From Reyranella sp. (GTDB taxonomy: Bacteria > Pseudomonadota > Alphaproteobacteria > Reyranellales > Reyranellaceae), in NCBI GenBank assembly GCA_019750135.1, contig JAIEOV010000133.1, forward strand, positions 1-45,329: a stretch of 45,329 nucleotides of DNA, in the 5' to 3' direction. The translations under genes were made by a program, and so were the position numbers. The notes under the pieces are model-generated. The model had not been told where the DNA came from. It ran no database searches and saw only the letters and a program-made list of their open reading frames with translations. Shown in pieces: positions 24,054 through 33,169 of the stretch; positions within the stretch are counted from its first letter, which is position 1, and every line of letters starts with the position of its first letter.

Positions 24054-24611
24054 TCAGCGTCCGCCCATCACCTTGCGAGCCTGACGCACCCGCTCACGAT
24101 CGATCGGCCTGGTCCCGAGCTCGGTCTTGCGCGCCGCCATCCGCTCGCCGGTACCCATGAGGTCGAGACGCGAATGGCGCAAGCGCGGGAACAGCGCCTC
24201 TTCCTCATTCTTCATGAGCCGTTCGGCCTGTTCGGCCAGAACCGCCATGGTCGCGTCGAAGGAAGGATCGTCCGCCGGCGTGTTCTCCACCTTCTCGACC
24301 AGGTCCTGGATGCCGTCATGCGTCACCTGGGCCTTGCCGAGCAACGCCCTGTCCTCGCCGTCCAGCACCGCATCGGCGGCGGGATAGAAGACCTCGTGCT
24401 TGATGGCCGCATAGAGCTCGACCGCATGGCAAATCCTGAGCGCCGCCTTGCCCTTCTCCACACTGTCCCCGGCCCGGCGCTGTCGCTCGAACTCGCGGAT
24501 CAGCTTCCCAATTTCGTTGTGGTCGGCGGTCAGGAGAACCAGGGCGTCATGGGGATGGGCGTCGGCCTTGCCCCGCCGGGCTTGCGCGGCCTTCTTGCGC
24601 GCAACAGACAT
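24054..24611 (-). CDS. Hemerythrin HHE-domain protein
   Basis: The protein has 185 residues from ATG 24611, preceded by GGAGGG. After a basic N-terminal tail (ARKKAAQARRGK) a four-helix HHE domain is visible: VLLTADHNEIGKLIREFE (first His), ELYAAIKHEVFYPAA (His-Glu), KAQVTHDGIQDLVEKVE (His) and ERLMKNEEEALFPRLR (acidic ligand). Such di-iron domains bind O2 or NO, or serve in iron and oxidative-stress responses. The basic C-terminal tail (RPIDRERVRQARKVMGGR) is of unknown use. It is separated from the ROK gene by 84 bp and diverges from the small ORF at 24708. Confidence 0.9.
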   Translation of the reverse strand: MSVARKKAAQARRGKADAHPHDALVLLTADHNEIGKLIREFERQRRAGDSVEKGKAALRICHAVELYAAIKHEVFYPAADAVLDGEDRALLGKAQVTHDGIQDLVEKVENTPADDPSFDATMAVLAEQAERLMKNEEEALFPRLRHSRLDLMGTGERMAARKTELGTRPIDRERVRQARKVMGGR

Positions 24612-24707
24612 CGAACCCTCCGCTGGCTGGCACCGAGAAAACGGGAATTGCTGACGGAGGTTGCCAACCCGGGAACCTGCAGGCGGCGACACCGTTCAGT
24701 TTCGCAG

Positions 24708-24959
24708 ATGATCGTCATCCCCCTTACCCACCAGGAAGAAGACGTGCTCCGGCTGATCGCCCATGGCGCTTGTCCGGCCGATCTCGTGCAGTCCTGCGAC
24801 CTCGACCAGCTCTCCCGCCTGGGCCTGGTTGCTGTGAGGGATGGGCACGTCACCGTGACCGGCTTCGGGGAGGTCCGCTTGGCACAGGCCAAGGAACTGC
24901 ATCTCCGGTCGATGATCCGCGCCGCGCGGGCGCGCCAGTCCCAATACCAAGCGGCCTGA
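24708..24959 (+). CDS. Small hypothetical protein, possibly winged-helix-like
   Basis: This 83-residue ORF starts at ATG 24708 with no visible ribosome site. The order LTHQEEDVLRLIAHG, then LVQSCDLDQLSRLGLVAVRDGHVTVTGFGEVRLAQA (read in parts) is the helix, helix, short beta-hairpin pattern of a small winged-helix fold, with a basic C-terminal helix. It is chosen over the overlapping minus ORF because its composition is protein-like. It ends one base before a convergent stop. Function is unknown. Confidence 0.5.
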   Translation: MIVIPLTHQEEDVLRLIAHGACPADLVQSCDLDQLSRLGLVAVRDGHVTVTGFGEVRLAQAKELHLRSMIRAARARQSQYQAA

Positions 24960-24960
24960 G

Positions 24961-25569
24961 CTAGGCCTTTTCCGGCGCCGCCGGCTCGCCCAGGGACAGC
25001 ATCAGGCGGTTCGCCCAGTTGAAGAACGAGGCGGCGTTGATGACGTCGACGATCGATGGCTCGTCGAGCCCGGCCTTGCGCAGCGCATCGACATGCTCAG
25101 GCCCGAAGGCGATGGGCGTCGAGGTCAGCGCCACGGAGGCGGCAACGATGGCGTTCCAGCGGGCGTCGAGGTCGGTATCCACGCCCTTGTCGAGCAGGCG
25201 ATCGACGTCCTCGACACGCTTGGAATAGGTCGCGGCGAAGCGGGCATGCACCGAGGCGCAGTAGATGCAGCCGTTGAAGCGCGACGTGGCGGCAGCGGCG
25301 AGCTCACGCTCGGCGCGCGGCAGGCCGGCCTCGGGATTGTAGAAGATGTCCTTGTCAGTCTTGGTGCGGTGCTCGAGCACCTCGGGATCGCGCGCCAGCA
25401 GGCGGAAGTACGCCGACTTGGCGCGCGCCGCGTCCACCAGGCCCGCCATGTGGCGCGCCGTCAGGTCCTGCTCGGCCATCGGCTCTAGCCAGGGCAGCCA
25501 GTCGAGCATGTCGCGCGTGAAGACCACGGGCTCGACATGCGGCGGTGTCGAAAGGACCTTGTCGGTCAT
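24961..25569 (-). CDS. AhpD-like alkylhydroperoxidase-domain protein (Avi_7169 type)
   Basis: The protein has 202 residues; its ATG overlaps the stop of the preceding gene (ATGA). The core is a carboxymuconolactone-decarboxylase/AhpD domain with the redox pair and proton relay in FNGCIYCASVHARFAATYSKR (CxxC around residue 97, with His four residues after the second Cys). C-terminal helices (IVDVINAASFFNWANRLM) follow. The known family reduces peroxides or acts as a gamma-carboxymuconolactone decarboxylase-like isomerase. It is the last gene of the seven-gene ABC-LLM-CMD operon, where it may detoxify a peroxide formed by the LLM monooxygenase (inference). Confidence 0.9.
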   Translation of the reverse strand: MTDKVLSTPPHVEPVVFTRDMLDWLPWLEPMAEQDLTARHMAGLVDAARAKSAYFRLLARDPEVLEHRTKTDKDIFYNPEAGLPRAERELAAAATSRFNGCIYCASVHARFAATYSKRVEDVDRLLDKGVDTDLDARWNAIVAASVALTSTPIAFGPEHVDALRKAGLDEPSIVDVINAASFFNWANRLMLSLGEPAAPEKA

Positions 25570-26159
25570 GCGGGCCTCGCTTGCAGGACGCGCAAGCCGG
25601 CGACGACCCTGATCTGGTAGGAGAGGAAGGCGACCAGCTGGGAGATCACCACGATGCCCGTGGTCGACCAGCCGGCATCGACCAGCGCCTGCAGGTAAGG
25701 CGGCGCGGCATCGCGCGGATGGAACACCAGCATGTGCGTATGCTCGAACGCGGCGGCAAGACGTGTGCCCAGCGCGGCCTTCTCGGCCGCGCCGATCTTG
25801 AACACGGGACCCGCCTGGTCTTCGGCGCTGAGCGGTCCCTTGGGATAGTGGCCGTACGGGCCCTGCCCCTTGCCCGCCTTCACGGCAGCAGCGATGGCAT
25901 CCTTCCAGGCGGCCGGCGCACCGGCTTCCGCCAGCGCCGTGCCGTAAAAGACTTCCATCTCGGACCGGCCGTGCAGACCCGCGACGAAGCAGGCGATGGC
26001 GATACGCTCGGGCTTGGTGGCGTCGGCCTCGCTGAGCGGCTTGAACAGCGAATCGTAGCTCGCCTGGGCGTGTGTGCGCGCCTGCAGGCGCCCGTTGCGG
26101 ATCGCGTCGAGCGGCGATCCCGGCGCAATGCCGGCCAGCGTGTCGATGACGTCGGACAT
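25566..26159 (-). CDS. CMD-domain protein (Avi_7170 type)
   Basis: The protein has 197 residues; ATG 26159 is preceded by AGAAGGGAAAC. It is a second, diverged carboxymuconolactone-decarboxylase-like protein: KPERIAIACFVAGLHGRSEMEVFY in parts, AAFEHTHMLVFHPRDA, and a helical C-terminus (IVVISQLVAFLSYQIRVVAGLRVL). It lacks the CxxC pair of its neighbour, so the two may form a heteromer with one redox-active partner (inference). It overlaps the Avi_7169-type gene by four bases and follows the LLM gene by 10 bp. Family recognition is from the shared neighbourhood and segment pattern. Confidence 0.85.
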   Translation of the reverse strand: MSDVIDTLAGIAPGSPLDAIRNGRLQARTHAQASYDSLFKPLSEADATKPERIAIACFVAGLHGRSEMEVFYGTALAEAGAPAAWKDAIAAAVKAGKGQGPYGHYPKGPLSAEDQAGPVFKIGAAEKAALGTRLAAAFEHTHMLVFHPRDAAPPYLQALVDAGWSTTGIVVISQLVAFLSYQIRVVAGLRVLQARPA

Positions 26160-26169
26160 TGTTTCCCTT

Positions 26170-27207
26170 CTAGGCTACGCGCCGCTCGGCGGCCGCCTTG
26201 TCGCTGCGTATCCAGCCGAGGGCCGGCGCCACCTGCTCAGCCATCAATTCGATCGAGCGCAGGATGAACGGATGCGGCGGGTCGATGGAATGGACCTGCA
26301 TGGTGAGATCGGTTGCGCGCCTCAGCGTGTCGTCGGCCTGCAGCGAGGCGACGACCTGCTCGGGCGTGCCGAGATGCACGTCGAAGGCCGCCACGAGGTC
26401 GCCCACCAGGCTGCCCGACGACAGGTTACCCGTGGCGGCGAGCCGATGGCGCATCCGGGTCGCGCCGATCTCGGCCAGGCGCATCGCCTCCTTCGCGTCG
26501 TCGGCGATGAACACCGTGCGCGAGGCGAGGATGCGCGGCTCGCGCCCCTTGGGCAGCGCCTCGAGATAGGCGTCGATCATGGGATTCTGGATGTCAGACA
26601 GCAACGCCTTGGGCGCATCGGACGAGCGCGGCTGGGTGCGCGACAGCATCAGGCCATCGCCGGCGAGACCGGCACGGCGTGCACCCTCGACACTGAAGGT
26701 CGCCTGCCAGATGCGATCGACCAGGGTCGGGCTCGCCGGATAGAGCTTGTCGCCGCCCGGCAGCGCGCCGCCGCCCCAGGCAGTCCGCATCAGATCGAGA
26801 TTGCCGTTCATCAGCTTGTGGCGATCGTTGGCGTCGAGGCCGAAGGCGGTGAAAGCCGTGAGATTGCCACCCGGCCCGACGCCCACTTCGAGGCGTCCAC
26901 CCGACAGGAGATCGGTGACCGCCGCATCCTCGGCCACGCGCACCGGCAGCTCCAGCGGCAGGGTGACGATGCCGGTGCCGAGCCGAATGCGCGAAGTCTG
27001 CAGCGCCGCCTGGGCCAGGAACACGAACGGCGCCGGCAGGCCGCCCTCGCCTTCATGGAAATGGTGCTGGGCGATCCAGGCCGAATCGAAGCCGCAATGC
27101 TCGGCGTGCCTGATCTGTTCGGTCGCCAGGCGATAGCGCTCGGCGGCGCTGGCCTGGTCGAGCAAACGGGTGAAAAAGCCCAGCTTCTTGGGCGTCGGCT
27201 TGGTCAT
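26170..27207 (-). CDS. FMN-dependent luciferase-like monooxygenase (KPN_01858 type)
   Basis: The protein has 345 residues from ATG 27207, chosen because it follows the ABC ATPase stop by 4 bp with AAGG upstream. Luciferase-family motifs are KKLGFFTRLLDQ, FDSAWIAQHHFHEGEGG near residue 42, RIRLGTGIVTLPLELPVRVAEDAAV in parts, LSGGRLEVGVGPGGN, and the late GTPEQVVASLQ. It needs a flavin reductase from elsewhere. Placement inside an import operon suggests the imported compound is oxidised by it, as proposed for this conserved neighbourhood. The substrate is not known. Confidence 0.92.
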   Translation of the reverse strand: MTKPTPKKLGFFTRLLDQASAAERYRLATEQIRHAEHCGFDSAWIAQHHFHEGEGGLPAPFVFLAQAALQTSRIRLGTGIVTLPLELPVRVAEDAAVTDLLSGGRLEVGVGPGGNLTAFTAFGLDANDRHKLMNGNLDLMRTAWGGGALPGGDKLYPASPTLVDRIWQATFSVEGARRAGLAGDGLMLSRTQPRSSDAPKALLSDIQNPMIDAYLEALPKGREPRILASRTVFIADDAKEAMRLAEIGATRMRHRLAATGNLSSGSLVGDLVAAFDVHLGTPEQVVASLQADDTLRRATDLTMQVHSIDPPHPFILRSIELMAEQVAPALGWIRSDKAAAERRVA

Positions 27208-27211
27208 CAGG

Positions 27212-28840
27212 TCAACCTTGTAGGGAGATCGCGGGCGATGCAAGGACCGGCATGGTGCGGCCCGGAATGGCATCGATCAGCTCGCGGGTATAGTCGCTAT
27301 CCGGTCGCACGAAGACCTGGTCGATCGGCCCACCGTCGACCTGGCGGCCCTTGTGCATCACCGAGACGGTGTCGGAGATCTGCTGCACCACCGCGAGATC
27401 GTGCGAAACGAACAGGTAGGTCAGTCCCAGCGCCTTCTGCAATTCGTCGAGCAGGGCCAGGATCTGCGCCTGCACCGTGACATCCAGGGCCGAAACCGCC
27501 TCGTCCAGCACCAGCACGCGCGGGTCAAGCACCAGGGCGCGGGCGATCGCCACGCGCTGCCGCTGACCGCCCGACAAGGCGCGCGGATGGCGGTCCAGGA
27601 AGGCCTCCGGCAGGCCGACCCGGCGCATCATGTCGCGCACCTTGCGTGCGCGGTCGGCGGCAGGCATCGGCTCGAAGTTCAACAGCGGCTCCTCGATGAT
27701 CCTGAACACCGTCTGCTTGGGATCGAGCGAACCGTAGGGATTCTGGTAAACGAGCTGGATGTGCTTGCGGAAACGTCGCAGCGTCTCGCCCTTCAGCGTC
27801 GTGAGATCGACGCCGTCGACCAGGATGCGACCGGCCGTCGGTTTCAGGAAGCCGACGACGCTGCGCACCGCCGTGGTCTTGCCCGACCCCGACTCGCCCA
27901 CGATGGCATGCGTGGTGCCGCGCTTCACCTTGAACGATACGCCGTCGAGGGCGCGGAAGGGTGCACCGCCCGCCACCGGGAAATCGTGCGTCAGCCCCTG
28001 GACGTCGATGGCGAAGTCCTCGGCGGAAGGCATCGGCCGCGCGGGGCGCGCCTTGGCGAGCGACGGCGCATCGGACAGCAGGCGGCGCGTATAGGCGCTG
28101 CGCGGCGAGGCCAGCACCTCCTTCACAGGCCCTTGCTCCTGGATGCGGCCGCCCTGCAGCACCACCAGCCGATCGGCGCGGTCGGCCGCGACGCCGAGAT
28201 CGTGTGTCACCAGCAGCACGGCGGTGCCGTTCTCGCGTCTCAGTTCGTCGATCAGGTCGAGGATTCGGCGCTGCACCGTGACGTCGAGAGCGCTGGTCGG
28301 CTCGTCGGCCACGATCAGCGCCGGATTAAGGGCAACGGCAATGGCGATCAACACGCGCTGCTTCATGCCGCCGGACAGCTCGTGCGGATACTGTTTGATG
28401 CGCAGCTCGGCCGGCGTCAGGCCGACGCGGGTCAGGAGATCCAGCACGCGCGCCTCGATGGTCTTGCGATCGCCGCGCTTGTGGATCTGCATCACCTCGG
28501 CGAGCTGCGCGCCGATGGTGCGTACCGGATTGAGCGAGCTGCCGGGATCCTGCGGGATCAGGCTCACCACCGAGCCGCGGATGGCGTCGAACCGCTTCTG
28601 GGACCACTGCGAGACGTCGGTGCCATTGAGGCGAATGGCGCCACGCTCGACGCGTCCGTTGCCCGCGAGCAGGCCGAGCACGGCCTGCGCCGTCGTGGTC
28701 TTGCCTGAGCCTGATTCGCCCACCAGGGCCACGACCTCGCCCGGCTCGACCTTGAAGGAGACACCATGGACGACGCGCTGTTCGTGGTCGCCGGTCTTGT
28801 AGGCGATGGCGAGATCATCGATGTCGAGTAACGACGTCAT
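27212..28840 (-). CDS. Fused double-ATPase of peptide/nickel-type ABC importer
   Basis: The protein has 542 residues with two complete nucleotide-binding domains. NBD1 has Walker A GESGSGKTT, signature LSGGMKQR and Walker B LIVADEPTSALD. NBD2 (from about residue 280) has Walker A GESGSGKTT, signature LSGGQRQR and Walker B VLVLDEAVSALD, where Ala replaces the usual Pro after DE. It corresponds to fused DppD-DppF. The ATG overlaps the permease stop by four bases. It energises the two DppB/DppC-like permeases in the cytoplasm. The ligand is inferred to be a small organic oxidised by the LLM enzyme rather than a peptide. Confidence 0.96.
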   Translation of the reverse strand: MTSLLDIDDLAIAYKTGDHEQRVVHGVSFKVEPGEVVALVGESGSGKTTTAQAVLGLLAGNGRVERGAIRLNGTDVSQWSQKRFDAIRGSVVSLIPQDPGSSLNPVRTIGAQLAEVMQIHKRGDRKTIEARVLDLLTRVGLTPAELRIKQYPHELSGGMKQRVLIAIAVALNPALIVADEPTSALDVTVQRRILDLIDELRRENGTAVLLVTHDLGVAADRADRLVVLQGGRIQEQGPVKEVLASPRSAYTRRLLSDAPSLAKARPARPMPSAEDFAIDVQGLTHDFPVAGGAPFRALDGVSFKVKRGTTHAIVGESGSGKTTAVRSVVGFLKPTAGRILVDGVDLTTLKGETLRRFRKHIQLVYQNPYGSLDPKQTVFRIIEEPLLNFEPMPAADRARKVRDMMRRVGLPEAFLDRHPRALSGGQRQRVAIARALVLDPRVLVLDEAVSALDVTVQAQILALLDELQKALGLTYLFVSHDLAVVQQISDTVSVMHKGRQVDGGPIDQVFVRPDSDYTRELIDAIPGRTMPVLASPAISLQG

Positions 28841-29703
28841 GGCGCAGTCTTCTGGATGGCCTTGCTGATGCGGTCGGCTGACAGCACCACCAGGACGACG
28901 ACGAAGCCCGGCGCCGCCGTGAGCCACCAGGCGCGCGAGAGGTAGTTGCGGCCCTCGGCGATCAGCAGGCCCCATTCCGGTGTCGGCGGCGGCGCGCCGT
29001 AGCCCAGGAAGCCCAGGGTCGAGATCGACAGGATGGCCGAGCCGAACTGCAGGGCCGCGAGTGCGATCACCGAGGTCAGCGAATTGGGCAGGATGTGCCT
29101 GAAAAGCACCGAGCGGAACGTGCCGCCGCTGCCGAACGCCGCCTCGACATAGTCGCTGCGGCGCACGCGCATCACTTCGGATCGCGCCAACCGCGCAAAA
29201 CGCGCGACCGCGACAGCGCCGACGGCTATCGCGACGTTGATGGTGCCGAAGCCCAGAAGAACGATGATGCTGAGCGACAGCAGCAGGGACGGCACGGCCA
29301 GCAGCGAATCGACCAGACGCATGATGACGGCGTCGGCCCAACCGTCGCGCGAACCCGCGACCAGGCCGAGCAGGGTGCCGATCAGCAGGCCGACCGTGAC
29401 AGCGACGAACGCGCCAGCCAGCGAATAGCGCGCGCCATAGACGATGCGGGCATAGACGTCGCGGCCGAGCCCGTCCGTGCCCAGCATATGCTCGGCGCTG
29501 GGCGCCTGCAGCTGCTCGCCAGGCACACCCTCGGTCCCGCTGTAGCCGGTGAAGAGCTGCGGCAGCGCCGCCCATAGGAGCACGATCACCACGACCGCCC
29601 AGGCCAGCGCGAGGCTGGGCGAAAGGCGCTTGAGGCGTCGCGGCCAGGAGAGGCGTGCTCCCGCTCCGGCATCGACGCCGACGAGCTCGGTATCGCTGCT
29701 CAT
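28837..29703 (-). CDS. ABC importer permease, DppC/OppC type
   Basis: The protein has 288 residues. An N-terminal membrane helix (SLALAWAVVVIVLLWAALP) and a periplasmic loop ending HMLGTDGLGRDVYARIVYGAR, a DppC-type hallmark, are followed by five further hydrophobic segments. The EAA loop is seen at VEAAFGSGGTFRSVLFRHILP. It forms the heterodimeric channel with the next gene. Four-base overlaps with both neighbours imply coordinated translation. Confidence 0.95.
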   Translation of the reverse strand: MSSDTELVGVDAGAGARLSWPRRLKRLSPSLALAWAVVVIVLLWAALPQLFTGYSGTEGVPGEQLQAPSAEHMLGTDGLGRDVYARIVYGARYSLAGAFVAVTVGLLIGTLLGLVAGSRDGWADAVIMRLVDSLLAVPSLLLSLSIIVLLGFGTINVAIAVGAVAVARFARLARSEVMRVRRSDYVEAAFGSGGTFRSVLFRHILPNSLTSVIALAALQFGSAILSISTLGFLGYGAPPPTPEWGLLIAEGRNYLSRAWWLTAAPGFVVVLVVLSADRISKAIQKTAP

Positions 29704-30641
29704 ATTGCTGCCACCTTGCGGCCCAGCCGGGGGTCGAGCACCGGATAGAGCAGGTCGACGATCAGGTTGATGGTGACGAAGGCCACCGCCGAGATCACCA
29801 CGATGGCCTGCAGCACCGCCGTGTCATGGTTGCCGACCGCCTGGTAGGTGAGGCCGCCGAGACCGCTCAGTCCATAAACCGCCTCGGTGACGACGGCGCC
29901 GGCCAGCAGCTCGCCAAACAGGACGCCCGCGATGGTGAGTGTCGGCAGCACGGCGTTACGGGCGACGTGCTTCCACAGCACCCAGCTGCGCGAGGCGCCC
30001 TTGGCGCGGGCGACGGCGACGAACGGCTGGGTCAGCACCTCGTCGATGTTGCGCATCAGGATCTGCGCCAGCGGGGCGGAGATCGGGATGGCGAGCGTCG
30101 CCACCGGCAGGATCAGCTTCTCGACCGGACCCGGGCTGATCACCGACACCAGGCCGAGCTGGAAGGAGAAGACCTGGATCAGCATGATGCCGAGCCAGAA
30201 CACCGGCACCGAGATGAACAACGAGGGCAGCGACTGCAGGCCGGCGCGCAGCCAACCCATGCCGGTAAGGTTCGACAGCGCGGCCAACACGATAGTGAGG
30301 ATGACGGCGGCGACGAAGGCGAGCGACGCCAGCAGGAGGGTCGGCGGCAGGTTGGTGGCGAGTTGCTGGCTCACCGGCACGCCGGCCTGGATGGAGTAGC
30401 CGAAGTTGCCGGTGAGGAAGTTGCCGACCGTCGTCAGGTAGCGCTGCCACAAGGGCAGGTCGGCACCGTACGAGGCCCGGATCTCGGCGATCTGTGCCGG
30501 CGTGAGCGCCATCTCCGGACTCATGAACTTGATCATGATGGCGTCACCCGGCAGGACCTGCAGCAGCAGGAACGCCGCGGTGAACGTGACAGCCAGCACC
30601 ACGAGGGCCTGGCCGACACGTCCGAGCAGATAGCGCGTCAT
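29700..30641 (-). CDS. ABC importer permease, DppB/OppB type
   Basis: The protein has 313 residues. The start MTRYLLGRVGQALVVLAV is the typical DppB N-terminus. LPGDA and LPLWQRYLTTVGNFLTGNFGYS follow, then membrane helices with the EAA loop at VAVARAKGASRSWVLWKHVARNAVLP. It pairs with the DppC-type permease downstream and starts 4 bp after the binding-protein stop. Confidence 0.95.
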   Translation of the reverse strand: MTRYLLGRVGQALVVLAVTFTAAFLLLQVLPGDAIMIKFMSPEMALTPAQIAEIRASYGADLPLWQRYLTTVGNFLTGNFGYSIQAGVPVSQQLATNLPPTLLLASLAFVAAVILTIVLAALSNLTGMGWLRAGLQSLPSLFISVPVFWLGIMLIQVFSFQLGLVSVISPGPVEKLILPVATLAIPISAPLAQILMRNIDEVLTQPFVAVARAKGASRSWVLWKHVARNAVLPTLTIAGVLFGELLAGAVVTEAVYGLSGLGGLTYQAVGNHDTAVLQAIVVISAVAFVTINLIVDLLYPVLDPRLGRKVAAI

Positions 30642-30645
30642 CTCG

Positions 30646-32259
30646 TTATTTCGGCGCCAGCCACGCCGAATAGAAGCTCGGCCGGCCGACCGCCTCGAAG
30701 GTGAAATCCTTCAGACGCGGCGAGGCGGCGAAAGCCTGCGGCTCCTCGAAGATCGGAATCGTGTACGCTTGGTCGATCACGTAGTTCTGCACCTCGCCGA
30801 CCAGCGCCATGCGCTTGGCCTGGTCGGTCTCGGCGGCGATCGCCTCCAAGATCCCGTTCAGCTTGTCGTCGACGAAGGTCTGCACCCGCGGCGCCAGCGG
30901 GCTCTTCTGCAGGAGCACGTTGCGCGTCGTCGGATAGTACTGACTGCGGATCACGTCAGGATCGGCGCGCCCGACCATCGCCGGCGAGACCGGCGTCTTG
31001 GCCGGATCGAGGTTGTCCATGACGCGGCTGCCGGCATCGCCCGCCAGCACGACCAGCTTCACGCCGAGCTTGCCCCATTGCTGGGCGACCAGCTGCAACG
31101 TCTCCTTGTTCTGCGGCTGCGGCAGCGATTCGTAGGCCGTCAGCACCATCTCCTTGCCGTCCTTCTGGCGCAGGCCCTTGGGCCCCACCGTCCAGCCGGC
31201 CTCATCGAGGAGCTTGGCCGCTTTCGCGGGATCGTAGGTGAGCTTGGGCGACAGATCGACATAGCCCTGCGCTGTCGAGGCGATGATCGACTTGGCCTGC
31301 GGGTAGTTGGCCGAGAACAGCGTCGACACGATCTCCTTGGCGTTGGTGCCATGCAGCAGCGCCTGGCGGACCTTGAGGTCGGCGACCACCGGGTTGTCGG
31401 GACGGAACACCACGCTGTTGTTCACGCCGCGTGTCGGCGCGGCATAGATCAGGTAGTTCTTCGACAGGACCTGCTTCTCGTCATAGGCCTGGACTTGCCG
31501 GATGACCTGGGCCTGGCCGGCCAGCAGCGCACCGATGCGCACGCTGTCCTCGGGGGTGACGACGTACTTGATGGAGTCGAGATTGGCGCGACCCTGGTGG
31601 GCGAGCTTCTTCGGCCCCCAGGCGTAGTCCTTGCGCGCTGTCATGGTGAGCTCGCGGCCGAGCGTCTCGGCGGTCACCACGAACGGCCCCGAACCGATGA
31701 TCTTGGTGGCGTCGCCCAGCGCGTCGAACGGCAGCGCCAGGGTCTTCAGCGACACCAGGCCCGAGCCGATCACCGACGTACCCTGCAGGAAGCCGACCGA
31801 CGGCTTGGTGAAGGTGAACTTCACCGTCAGCGGATCGATCACCTCGCTCGCCTTGTAGTTGGTGATCACCTCGGAGACCGGGTGCTTCAGCTCCTTGTTG
31901 CCGAGGCCGTAGGTGTCGAAGTTCTTGGCCACCGCCGCGGCGTCGAGCGGCGTGCCGTCGGAGAAGGTGACGCCCGGCCGGATCTTGAAGACGTACTCGG
32001 TAGCGTCGGCATTGACCGTCCAGCTCTCGGCGATCCACGGCTCGATCTCGAGCGTCTTGGGATTCTGGTAGGTGAGCTTGTCGGTGATCTGATTGAGCAC
32101 GCCGCCGTTGGGATAGAAGCCACCAGCCGGCGGATAGAGATTGGTATGCGCCTGCTGCTCGAGATAGATCAGCATGCCACCCTTGGTGACCTGCGCCATC
32201 GCGGCTGAGAAAGGCATCGCCAGAGCGGCGACAGCCAAGAAAACTCTGGTCAAAGACAC
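30646..32259 (-). CDS. ABC importer substrate-binding protein (family 5, KPN_01854 type)
   Basis: The protein has 537 residues from GTG 32259, preceded by AAAGGAAC. A signal peptide (SLTRVFLAVAALAMPFSAAMAQ) directs it to the periplasm. Family-5 binding-protein features are IEPWIAESWTVNADATEYVFKIRPGVTFSDGTPLDAAAV in parts, VRQALLHGTNAKEIV and WGKLGVKLVVL. The length is normal for this class. It is the first gene of the operon, so the promoter should lie in the 160-bp gap upstream. The ligand is unknown. The family name comes from the conserved neighbourhood with LLM and CMD genes. Confidence 0.93.
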   Translation of the reverse strand: MSLTRVFLAVAALAMPFSAAMAQVTKGGMLIYLEQQAHTNLYPPAGGFYPNGGVLNQITDKLTYQNPKTLEIEPWIAESWTVNADATEYVFKIRPGVTFSDGTPLDAAAVAKNFDTYGLGNKELKHPVSEVITNYKASEVIDPLTVKFTFTKPSVGFLQGTSVIGSGLVSLKTLALPFDALGDATKIIGSGPFVVTAETLGRELTMTARKDYAWGPKKLAHQGRANLDSIKYVVTPEDSVRIGALLAGQAQVIRQVQAYDEKQVLSKNYLIYAAPTRGVNNSVVFRPDNPVVADLKVRQALLHGTNAKEIVSTLFSANYPQAKSIIASTAQGYVDLSPKLTYDPAKAAKLLDEAGWTVGPKGLRQKDGKEMVLTAYESLPQPQNKETLQLVAQQWGKLGVKLVVLAGDAGSRVMDNLDPAKTPVSPAMVGRADPDVIRSQYYPTTRNVLLQKSPLAPRVQTFVDDKLNGILEAIAAETDQAKRMALVGEVQNYVIDQAYTIPIFEEPQAFAASPRLKDFTFEAVGRPSFYSAWLAPK

Positions 32260-32306
32260 GACCGTTCCTTTCGAACCGATACCACCGCCATGCAGAATCC
32301 AGGCCG

Positions 32307-32330
32307 AACCCGCCCTGCGCCCGGCGGGTT
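32307..32330. terminator. Hairpin between btuD and the ABC importer operon
   Basis: A perfect 8-bp inverted repeat AACCCGCC (32307-32314) and GGCGGGTT (32323-32330) with an 8-nt loop lies 90 bp after the BtuD-like stop and 48 bp before the binding-protein start. It could end the corrinoid operon transcript or act in the 5' leader of the next one. No U-tract is seen. Confidence 0.45.
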
Positions 32331-32419
32331 AGATGGGATGTCGCGGGAAGGTGGTCAAAGGCAGCGATTTCCGACGACCTCGAGCGATGGAGGAGTTTCA
32401 TCTCCTTCCAGCCGTGAAA

Positions 32420-33165
<746 letters not shown>

Positions 33166-33169
<4 letters not shown>

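Noticed and set aside
24696..24950. 84-residue minus-strand ORF opposite the small plus-strand gene
   Set aside because: The plus frame has a more protein-like helix/wing pattern; the minus frame is His/Gly/Asp-rich without structure.
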